25,939 nucleotides of DNA, taken from IMG/VR virus record IMGVR_UViG_3300042691_023925, positions 1 through 25,939 of that record. The stretch is one strand, 5' to 3'. Of this stretch, positions 21,077 to 25,939 are shown in pieces. Numbering within the stretch: the stretch's first letter is position 1; every line of letters begins with the position of its first letter. Origin of the DNA: a virus. Position numbers and translations under genes: made by a program. The notes under the pieces were generated by a model. That model was given only the letters and a program-made list of their open reading frames with translations, had not been told where the DNA came from and made no database searches.

Positions 21077-21375
21077 CAACCGACATCAGCGCAACACTGA
21101 CCGAACGCGGCAGCCGTTACGGGCGCTTCACGGGTCATGCGCGCATCACCCAAGATCTGAAGCGCGTGATCGCTCAGCACACTCCCTTGGGCCGGACCCG
21201 CCTTGATGGCGCCCACGGCGACCACCTGGCGCCGGATCAACAGGAGGCCCTCGACATGATCTGCCACAAGATCGGTCGGATCATCAACGGCGACCCGGAT
21301 TATGCCGACAGCTGGCACGACATCGCTGGCTATGCCCAGCTCGTCGCCGATCGTCTCAACGGAGTTGAGCGATGA
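21073..21375 (+). CDS. DUF6378-like protein
   Basis: A 100-residue protein starting MTTDISATLTERGSRYGRFT. The C-terminal half (QQEALDMICHKIGRIINGDP; DYADSWHDIAGYAQLVADRL) matches the DUF6378 pattern common in phages (an ERG-YG start and a DSW-DIAGY end), whose function is unknown; a nucleotide-related role has been suggested by its all-alpha look, but this is not established. The ATG overlaps the methyltransferase stop by four bases, and its stop overlaps the next start. Confidence 0.75.
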   Translation: MTTDISATLTERGSRYGRFTGHARITQDLKRVIAQHTPLGRTRLDGAHGDHLAPDQQEALDMICHKIGRIINGDPDYADSWHDIAGYAQLVADRLNGVER

Positions 21376-21596
21376 TCCAACTCACCGATTCCACCCAGGC
21401 CGCCATGGCCCGGGTGGCCACTGCCCCCGCCACCAGCGAGCAGGGCCAGCTGCTACCCACCTTCCACACCACGCCCGACGGCGAGATCCGCATCCAGCTG
21501 GGTCAGGTGTGCGGCACGGTCAGCAGCTGGCACCTGGTGACCGGCAAGCTGGCCCAGCTCCGCAGGGTTCTGTTCTCTACCCCCACCGCATCATGA
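21372..21596 (+). CDS. Hypothetical small protein
   Basis: A 74-residue protein starting MIQLTDSTQAAMARVATAPA. The C-terminal half is beta-rich (EIRIQLGQVCGTVSSWHLVT). No family recognised. It overlaps both neighbours by four bases (ATGA), which supports its reality within this string of coupled genes. Confidence 0.55.
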   Translation: MIQLTDSTQAAMARVATAPATSEQGQLLPTFHTTPDGEIRIQLGQVCGTVSSWHLVTGKLAQLRRVLFSTPTAS

Positions 21597-21949
21597 GCAT
21601 CGACTACCGCGCCGAACTGCAACGCCTTGTGCAGGCCTATGACGATCACGGTGGCCGGTGGCCCCAGCACCATGAGGACGCACTGCACGAAGCCGTTGAG
21701 GCGGCCCGCACCACCCTGGCCCAGCCCGAACCGGAGGGGGTGAGTGAGCGGCTGCCGGAGCCAAGTGATGAGCTTCTGGAGTTTTGGCGTCAGAAGGCCA
21801 TCCTCGAGTATCACGCCAGTTGCTACGAAGTTCGGGTTTCGCGCAGCATGGCACTGCAGGCCATCGCTTGGTGCCGGCAGCAGTTTCAGCCCCAGCCAAG
21901 TCCAGTGGCTGAGCGGCTGCCGGTGCCGCAGCAGGAGGCCCCAAAGTGA
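21593..21949 (+). CDS. Hypothetical protein with internal SERLP/AERLP repeat
   Basis: A 118-residue protein starting MSIDYRAELQRLVQAYDDHG. An N-terminal helical pair is followed by a middle helix (DELLEFWRQKAILEYHASCY) and a C-terminal Gln/Pro stretch. The peptide VSERLPEP near residue 50 recurs as VAERLPVP near residue 108, with DNA that also repeats (GAGCGGCTGCCGG). No family recognised. The ATG overlaps the upstream stop, and the next gene starts with a GTG overlapping its stop. Confidence 0.6.
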   Translation: MSIDYRAELQRLVQAYDDHGGRWPQHHEDALHEAVEAARTTLAQPEPEGVSERLPEPSDELLEFWRQKAILEYHASCYEVRVSRSMALQAIAWCRQQFQPQPSPVAERLPVPQQEAPK

Positions 21950-22647
21950 CCCCCTCTCGCAACTGCCCCGCCTGCGGGGGCACGCATGTCCGCGTGCCGC
22001 TCAGCCACCGGCGCAGCTATGGCGTCTACCGCCGGCTGGAGTGCTGCCACTGCGGCCACCGCTGGACTGACCGAGAGGCGAAGACCGGCACACCCCCAGC
22101 GCCGCGCCAACAATGCCCAGAGTGCAGCTCGACCGACACTGCTGTGATCGAGTCGCGCATCATGCCCTATGGCCGCCGGCAGCGGGTGCTGTGCCGCGGC
22201 TGCAGCCACCGATGGACGAACAGGATCGGCGACATGCAGCAGGCCCGCACGCACGCACGCCGCGACGCGGGCGAACTCACCGAGGACGAGGTGCGGTTGA
22301 TCCTCACGTCGCCCCGATCGCTCCGGTCATTGTCGGTGGAGCTGCGGGTAAGCCCAGCCACCGTGCGCGGCGTGCGCACCGGTGAACTGCATGCCCAGGT
22401 CGCGCCCGATGTGCCCAGGCTGCAGGGCCAGCCGCGGCGGCGGAGCTGCACCAGCTGTCGGTTCTGGGATCCCGAGGCTGTGCGGCCGTGCACGGAAGGG
22501 TGGCCGGATCCGGAGACGGACGGGCCCGGGTACGCGAACGAGTGCGACGACTACTCACCAAAGCGTGAAGGATTGTTACGAACCCATACCGTCGCCGGGG
22601 CGGGCGGGGATGATTGCCTCAGCGGCACATCCCCTCATGCCCTCTGA
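21946..22647 (+). CDS. Protein with tandem NrdR-like zinc ribbons, HTH and Cys-rich tail
   Basis: A 233-residue protein from a GTG start. It has two zinc ribbons: Cys7-Cys10 with Cys33/34-Cys36, and Cys57-Cys60 with Cys83-Cys86. The second (QCPECSSTDTAVIESR, then RVLCRGCSHRWTN) reads like the ribbon of NrdR, the regulator of ribonucleotide reductase, but no ATP-cone follows. A HTH-like part comes next (EDEVRLILTSPRSLRSLSVE; RVSPATVRGVRTGEL), then a C-terminal Cys module (SCTSCRFWDPEAVRPC; ANECDDY). It is likely a DNA or RNA binder. The start overlaps the upstream stop by four bases. The last 25 residues are low-complexity. Confidence 0.7.
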   Translation: MTPSRNCPACGGTHVRVPLSHRRSYGVYRRLECCHCGHRWTDREAKTGTPPAPRQQCPECSSTDTAVIESRIMPYGRRQRVLCRGCSHRWTNRIGDMQQARTHARRDAGELTEDEVRLILTSPRSLRSLSVELRVSPATVRGVRTGELHAQVAPDVPRLQGQPRRRSCTSCRFWDPEAVRPCTEGWPDPETDGPGYANECDDYSPKREGLLRTHTVAGAGGDDCLSGTSPHAL

Positions 22648-22867
22648 ACTCAAAACCCTCGACTACACGGTGAACGGTGTCGACATGCTGAAGCTCAATC
22701 AGCTGCTCGAATCCCGCACCGGCCACTACCTCCAGACCGATGGCCACGGCTGGCAGATCCGCACCCCTGCCGGCAACCTGTTCATCGAATGGGCCGGCGG
22801 CACTCAGTCGCAGAATGCCGCGGCCTGCATCAGCTACCTCGCCCGCCAGGGCTTCACCCTTTGCTGA
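22637..22867 (+). CDS. Hypothetical small protein
   Basis: A 76-residue protein starting MPSELKTLDYTVNGVDMLKL. Mixed alpha/beta (SRTGHYLQTDGHGWQIRTPA; GNLFIEWAGG), ending in a helix with a terminal Cys. No family recognised. It begins 11 bases inside the end of the zinc-ribbon gene in another frame; the ATG at 22637 is chosen because the upstream part of the frame is antisense-like. Confidence 0.55.
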   Translation: MPSELKTLDYTVNGVDMLKLNQLLESRTGHYLQTDGHGWQIRTPAGNLFIEWAGGTQSQNAAACISYLARQGFTLC

Positions 22868-22875
22868 CCCCTACC

Positions 22876-23016
22876 ATGCTCTCGAAACTGAAAGGCCTTG
22901 CCCTATGGGCGGCACTGCTCCCCGCGTTCTGGTTCGTGCTGAACGACAGCCTGGCTCAGATGACGCGCAACGACTGCACCGCCGGGATCGCCCAGGCCTG
23001 CCGGAGCCTGAAGTGA
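22876..23016 (+). CDS. Small membrane or exported protein
   Basis: A 46-residue protein starting MLSKLKGLALWAALLPAFWF: a basic start, one hydrophobic helix of about 17 residues and a polar C-terminus with two Cys residues (RNDCTAGIAQACRSLK). This fits a membrane-anchored or signal-peptide-bearing product. AQ at about residues 27-28 could be a cleavage site, but no strong motif is seen. The stop overlaps the next start by one base. Function unknown. Confidence 0.5.
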   Translation: MLSKLKGLALWAALLPAFWFVLNDSLAQMTRNDCTAGIAQACRSLK

Positions 23017-23210
23017 TGTTTGGACTGATCCGTGGAGCGCAGTGGATCTGCGCACCCCAGGGCGACGGAAGCCCAGTGCCACAGGTGATCACCGTCGAGT
23101 CGAGCCGAGACAATGCCTGGCTGGCCAGCTGCCTGGATGAAGCGATCGAGCGTCAGCAGCTGCTGCGGATGGCGTTCGGCCTGGCCACTGATGTGAGGGC
23201 AATTCGATGA
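23016..23210 (+). CDS. Hypothetical small protein
   Basis: A 64-residue protein starting MFGLIRGAQWICAPQGDGSP, with beta strands followed by a helix (AWLASCLDEAIERQQLLRMA). No family recognised. The ATG at 23016 directly follows an in-frame GTG at 23013, which could serve instead. Its stop overlaps the next ATG by four bases. Confidence 0.55.
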   Translation: MFGLIRGAQWICAPQGDGSPVPQVITVESSRDNAWLASCLDEAIERQQLLRMAFGLATDVRAIR

Positions 23211-23437
23211 ACACCCGATCCCTCAACGCCCAGCCGTGGCGGTTCGAGCCAGGCGACACGGTGTATGTGCGAAACACACCGCTAGTACAGGGGTGGCCTG
23301 AAGGTCACACCGGGAAGGTGGTCGGCACCTTTGTGGCCAATGGCTGCCCGCACTACCGCGTCGTCGATGGCGACGGCGTGAGCTGGGATCTGGCGCAGAT
23401 CCACCTGTGCCGCTCGCCCCGCGGGGAGGTGCAGTGA
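23207..23437 (+). CDS. Small SH3-like (KOW-type) protein
   Basis: A 76-residue protein starting MNTRSLNAQPWRFEPGDTVY. The core (FEPGDTVYVRNTPLVQG; GHTGKVVGTFVANGCPHYRV; VSWDLAQIHL) resembles small SH3-like barrels with a G-D-V-V start and G-x-V turn, often used for nucleic acid or protein contacts. The function is not known. It overlaps both neighbours (four bases upstream, one base downstream). Confidence 0.55.
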   Translation: MNTRSLNAQPWRFEPGDTVYVRNTPLVQGWPEGHTGKVVGTFVANGCPHYRVVDGDGVSWDLAQIHLCRSPRGEVQ

Positions 23438-23697
23438 TGCCGCACCTCATCCACGAGGACAGAGATCCTCAAGCCAGCCCCAGGTGGACGATCACGCGGC
23501 ACCCTGCGGGCACCACCGACCCGCTGCTGGTGCACTGGCGCAAGCGGAGCAGGATCCGCACCCTGCTGGACCAGGTGGCGCGGTGGGACGCTGCAGCGGA
23601 CGGGTGGGACCCGTCGCGGTGGGTGCCCCGGTTCCCGATCGTGCCCCGGGACCTGCTCGACCTGGTGGAGCAGCACATGCGGGGGGTGGAGCTGTGA
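23437..23697 (+). CDS. Hypothetical protein
   Basis: An 86-residue protein starting MPHLIHEDRDPQASPRWTIT. The rest is basic and helical (VHWRKRSRIRTLLDQVARWD; RDLLDLVEQHMRGVEL) with a Trp-rich middle. No family recognised. The ATG at 23437 is preceded by GGAGG with a seven-base spacer, which decides it over the GTG three bases upstream. It overlaps the next GTG start by four bases. Confidence 0.55.
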   Translation: MPHLIHEDRDPQASPRWTITRHPAGTTDPLLVHWRKRSRIRTLLDQVARWDAAADGWDPSRWVPRFPIVPRDLLDLVEQHMRGVEL

Positions 23698-23990
23698 CCG
23701 ACCTCGTCGCCCACCTGCTGGCCAACCGCCAGCGGATCCCCAACCGCACGATCATCGCTTGCCTTGCGCTGGCCCAGCTGGCGCCCAAGCCCACCGAGCG
23801 GATCAGCGCCGAGCGGCTGATGGAGGCGCTGGAGATCAGCAATCAGCCCTACCTGAGCAAGCTGCTGGGCGAGATGCTCCGCTTCGACCTGGTGGAGTAT
23901 GAGGCGGGTGACCGTTCCGAGCCGGGCTACCTGTTCTTCCGCGTGGGGCCTCGATCACTGCAGATCAAACCAACCGCAATCAAGCCATGA
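23694..23990 (+). CDS. Winged-helix-like small protein
   Basis: A 98-residue protein from GTG, starting VTDLVAHLLANRQRIPNRTI. It shows a HTH plus wing: IIACLALAQLAPKPTERISA, ERLMEALEISNQPYLSKLLG, EMLRFDLVEYEAGDRSEPGY. The pattern is that of winged-helix regulators. Its target is unknown. The start overlaps the previous stop (GTGA) and its stop overlaps the next ATG (ATGA). Confidence 0.6.
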   Translation: MTDLVAHLLANRQRIPNRTIIACLALAQLAPKPTERISAERLMEALEISNQPYLSKLLGEMLRFDLVEYEAGDRSEPGYLFFRVGPRSLQIKPTAIKP

Positions 23991-24547
23991 GCACACCACA
24001 CCTTGAACCGAAGCAACTGGACGTCCCCCAGGTGCTGGCCCGCGACTGGATCAACCGCCACGGCACCTTCCGCACCGTGAGCACTGGCGGCCAAAGGGAG
24101 CGCACCGGCACCGACTGGGGCATGGTGATCACCGAGGCCGCTCGGTGGGGCCAGCGGCTGGGCTGGGATGCTCGCGGGGCCACTACGGGCTTGGCAGAGC
24201 GGAAGGCCGCGCCACCCCTGCGCTGCCCCGCTGCCAACACCATCGCCGAGTGCGGCGGGCCCTGCGAGCAGGACTTCCGCCTGTGCGACTGCGGGCTGCT
24301 CCAGAAGATGAACCCGCAGCGGGCTGCTGTCGCCACCACCGAGGCCCGGCCTGTTGGGTTGGTGGAGAGGGTGGCGGAGGCGATGCAGCCCGGCACGTTT
24401 GACTGGTCCGCCTACGAAGACGAAGCCCGCGCCGCAATCCGCGAGGTGGCCAAGTGGTTGGAGCAGCAGCAGGAAGTGCCGATCGGACGCAGCACGGCCA
24501 GCGCTGACTACTTCGCCGCCATGCTGGAGCAGGAGACCGACCTATGA
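23987..24547 (+). CDS. Hypothetical protein with Cys cluster
   Basis: A 186-residue protein starting MSTPHLEPKQLDVPQVLARD. The middle has a Cys-rich cluster (LRCPAANTIAECGGPCEQDF, then RLCDCGLLQ) that could bind zinc. The C-terminal part is helical (GLVERVAEAMQPGTFDWSAY; EDEARAAIREVAKWLEQQQE). No family recognised. It overlaps both neighbours by four bases. Confidence 0.6.
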   Translation: MSTPHLEPKQLDVPQVLARDWINRHGTFRTVSTGGQRERTGTDWGMVITEAARWGQRLGWDARGATTGLAERKAAPPLRCPAANTIAECGGPCEQDFRLCDCGLLQKMNPQRAAVATTEARPVGLVERVAEAMQPGTFDWSAYEDEARAAIREVAKWLEQQQEVPIGRSTASADYFAAMLEQETDL

Positions 24548-24801
24548 CTGACCAATTTCCTGACGCCACGAAAATGGTCCTCTCCCCAGCAGCTCAAGCG
24601 GTGCTGGATGGGGTGATTGAACAGTGGGATGCCGATAGGCGCCCTATTGCATCACCGTTGGCCGCTGCCGCTCTCCGCGTTGCTGCGGATAGAACGATGA
24701 GCCTAATCGGCGACATCTGCCATCCGAAGTACATGGAAGGCATCGAAGCAGCATCGGATTTCCTGGAGCGCATCGCCGCCGAGCTGGAGAACCACCAATG
24801 A
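24544..24801 (+). CDS. Small LSPAAQA-type protein, copy 1
   Basis: An 85-residue protein starting MTDQFPDATKMVLSPAAQAV, followed by helices (LAAAALRVAADRTMSLIGDI; FLERIAAELENHQ). It shares the LSPAAQA opening and the AAAL...A helix with the following gene, suggesting a tandem duplication. Function unknown. It overlaps the previous stop and the next start by four bases. Confidence 0.6.
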   Translation: MTDQFPDATKMVLSPAAQAVLDGVIEQWDADRRPIASPLAAAALRVAADRTMSLIGDICHPKYMEGIEAASDFLERIAAELENHQ

Positions 24802-25004
24802 CCCCGCCCCTCTCCCCAGCGGCTCAGGCCATCGTGGCCGCGTTCGACGAGCGCTACGAGCTGCTTGGGCCGCTGGAAGGCAACTGGCAGGAGGCCTGCC
24901 TAGCCGCCGCCCTCACAGCCCTGGCGGTCCGTATCAAGGGCGCCCCTGGCATCCGCCAGGACGTGCTCGACATCGTGAACGAGCTGGAGAGGACCGATGC
25001 CTGA
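24798..25004 (+). CDS. Small LSPAAQA-type protein, copy 2
   Basis: A 68-residue protein starting MTPPLSPAAQAIVAAFDERY, then EACLAAALTALAVRIKGAPG and a helical end. It is a shorter relative of the preceding gene: both read LSPAAQA near the start, and the DNA there differs at few positions. Function unknown. It overlaps its neighbours by four and eight bases. Confidence 0.6.
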   Translation: MTPPLSPAAQAIVAAFDERYELLGPLEGNWQEACLAAALTALAVRIKGAPGIRQDVLDIVNELERTDA

Positions 25005-25161
25005 CCACCTGATCATCGACGCCAGCCGCCAGCCGTCGCAGATCCGCTGCCTGCATTGCGGGTTCGCTCAGGATCTGCAGCTGCCCATGGCAATCAAGGA
25101 GCTTGTGGCCCTGGAGCGGCGGATCAATGCCGAGCACAAGGCCTGCAAGCCGCCTCGCTGA
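24997..25161 (+). CDS. Small zinc-finger-like protein
   Basis: A 54-residue protein starting MPDHLIIDASRQPSQIRCLH. Residues Cys18 and Cys21 (CLHC), with His47 and Cys50 (HKAC), could form one zinc site, with a helix (AIKELVALERRINAEHKA) between. This fits small phage zinc-finger regulators. It overlaps the preceding gene by eight bases and is the last gene before the 221-base spacer in front of the integrase. Confidence 0.6.
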   Translation: MPDHLIIDASRQPSQIRCLHCGFAQDLQLPMAIKELVALERRINAEHKACKPPR

Positions 25162-25164
25162 GCT

Positions 25165-25183
25165 GTGGGAACTGCGTGGGAAC
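25165..25183. repeat. Tandem GTGGGAAC pair, first cluster
   Basis: Two copies of GTGGGAAC at 25165-25172 and 25176-25183, spaced exactly one helical turn (11 bases). A near copy GTTGGAAC lies at 25209-25216. Confidence 0.75.
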
Positions 25184-25362
25184 GGATCTGAGCTGATCCC
25201 CGTAACCCGTTGGAACGACTAGGCTTTACGCCTGCGCATCACTTGATCTTGGTTCACATGACCTGGCTTACCGGCGGATCCTCTGGCATCCTCGGGGCCA
25301 GGTTTTCTGCGGATGGACCTTCCTTGCGGAATCGTCTACATCACCCCGGATCCTCGGAGTCT

Positions 25363-25381
25363 GTGGGAACGGTGTGGGAAC
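25363..25381. repeat. Tandem GTGGGAAC pair abutting the integrase start
   Basis: Two copies at 25363-25370 and 25374-25381 with the same 11-base step, ending one base before the integrase ATG. Binding here would cover the ribosome site region, so it could autoregulate the integrase. Confidence 0.75.
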
Positions 25382-25382
25382 G

Positions 25383-25939
25383 ATGAAGCTGACCAAGACC
25401 GTGGTGGAGCGCGCCACCCCCCGGGCCCAGCGGTACCGGCTGAACGACTCCCTGGTGCCGGGCCTCGCCCTGCTGGTGCTCCCCTCCGGCGCCCGCACCT
25501 GGTACCTGAGGCACCGGGTCGACGGGCGCCAGCGTGAGCTGAAGCTGGGCACCCCGGCCGAGCTCACCCCCGACGATGCCAGGCGGCTGGCCAGGGAGGC
25601 CCTCGCCCGCGTGCGCGAGGGGGGCGATCCTGTCGAGGAGCGCCGGCAGCGCCGGGAGGCCCCCACCGGCCAGGACCTCTACGAGCGCCACCGCCTGGCG
25701 CGGCAGGCCCGGCCCGGGTGGGTGACGGAGGACTTCATCTGGCGAAACCACCTGCTGCCGGCGTTCGGTCGGGTCCAGGTGGGGCGGATAACCACGCCGA
25801 TGGTGCAGGAGTTCTATGACCGGGCAGGGCGGCGGCCGGTCGCCCGCGCGGCGGTGCTGCAGCTGGCCAGGGCCCTGCGGCTCAGCGAGCGGTGGGGGTG
25901 GTGGGGCGACGGCCGGGCGCCGCGGCCCTGCCTGGGTGT
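25383..25939 (+). CDS. Tyrosine integrase, DUF4102-type (P4-like), N-terminal part
   Basis: The first 185 residues of a site-specific recombinase. The arm-binding domain (DUF4102) reads KLTKTVVERATPRAQRYRLN, DSLVPGLALLVLPSGARTWY, then LGTPAELTPDDARRLAREAL. A core-binding SAM-like region follows (DLYERHRLARQARPGWVTED; LLPAFGRVQVGRITTPMVQE). The catalytic domain with the Arg-His-Arg-Tyr set lies beyond the right edge. It would integrate the phage into the host chromosome. The ATG at 25383 directly follows two GTGGGAAC repeats. Confidence 0.9.
   Translation, partial: MKLTKTVVERATPRAQRYRLNDSLVPGLALLVLPSGARTWYLRHRVDGRQRELKLGTPAELTPDDARRLAREALARVREGGDPVEERRQRREAPTGQDLYERHRLARQARPGWVTEDFIWRNHLLPAFGRVQVGRITTPMVQEFYDRAGRRPVARAAVLQLARALRLSERWGWWGDGRAPRPCLG

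Larger units (their letters stand above)
25162..25382. other. Spacer before the integrase, candidate attachment/arm-site region
   Basis: A 221-base non-coding stretch holding five GTGGGAAC-type repeats (25165-25183, 25209-25216, 25363-25381) and two copies of CGGATCCTC (25275-25283 and 25348-25356). No tRNA, and no convincing promoter, was recognised. In many temperate phages this place holds attP with integrase arm sites, which the repeats could be. Confidence 0.5.

Noticed and set aside
25240-25300. Possible tRNA (GGTTCACATGACC resembles a T-arm)
   Set aside because: The flanking bases do not pair into a T-stem and no other arms fit.
1-25939. CRISPR array or insertion sequence
   Set aside because: No regularly spaced repeats of suitable size and no transposase were found; the integrase is of the phage type.

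Overview
The window looks like about 26 kb of a temperate tailed phage (prophage) with lambda-type packaging genes and a RecE/RecT-type recombination module. It is clearly GC-rich. The best clue to the host is the single-stranded DNA-binding protein at 17774-18319. Its opening (MNVITLAGRAGRDPEMRYFE), its PDWFNLQIWGK segment and its VVVVDRLTLLGS segment match the form I know from cyanobacteria. A high-GC picocyanobacterium (Synechococcus/Cyanobium type) is therefore my preferred host; this is an inference from one family, not a demonstration. No rRNA, tRNA or CRISPR array was seen, and no ordinary host gene.

Layout. (1) 1-4948, minus strand: head and packaging genes read leftward in the order TerS, TerL, gpW-like connector, portal, prohead protease. 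The protease runs off the left edge and is probably fused to scaffold or capsid. (2) 4948-8717, minus: a tightly overlapping accessory operon reading ParB-like protein, double-cupin protein, IbrA-like PP-loop (PAPS reductase family) protein, IbrB-like ParB/Srx protein, phosphoribosyltransferase-like protein, unknown protein, then straight into the terminase genes. This is the most interesting system here. (3) 8718-8996: a 279-base spacer with an 11-G run, a 13-bp inverted repeat and an operator-like dyad. (4) 8997-10514, minus: a tail protein Z-like gene and a glycoside-hydrolase-fold protein. (5) 10515-10771: a spacer with a hairpin and a terminator. (6) 10772-15446, minus: replication module (SF2 helicase, VRR-NUC nuclease, three tiny genes, primase-polymerase/VirE-type ATPase). 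(7) 15447-15549: a compact divergent control region with overlapping promoters. (8) 15550-18820, plus: RecE-like nuclease, small genes, RecT, an HTH protein, SSB and a winged-helix protein. (9) 18860-25161, plus: a long run of small, mostly 4-base-overlapping genes, including an SSB-like OB-fold paralogue, a DNA methyltransferase with a DUF4942-like tail, a DUF6378-like protein and zinc-ribbon proteins. (10) 25162-25382: a spacer with five GTGGGAAC-type repeats. (11) 25383 to the edge: the N-terminal part of a tyrosine integrase.

How it fits together. The divergent promoters near 15.49 kb drive leftward replication genes and rightward recombination genes. Late leftward transcription would give the tail, modification-like and packaging genes. 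The integrase at the right end supports a temperate lifestyle, but no CI-like repressor or lysis cassette is recognisable here. No gene-free stretch exceeds 300 bases. The first 8.9 kb is C-rich on the plus strand, while 8.95 to about 18.8 kb is G-rich on the plus strand regardless of gene direction, so the phage looks mosaic or carries a replication-linked skew switch.
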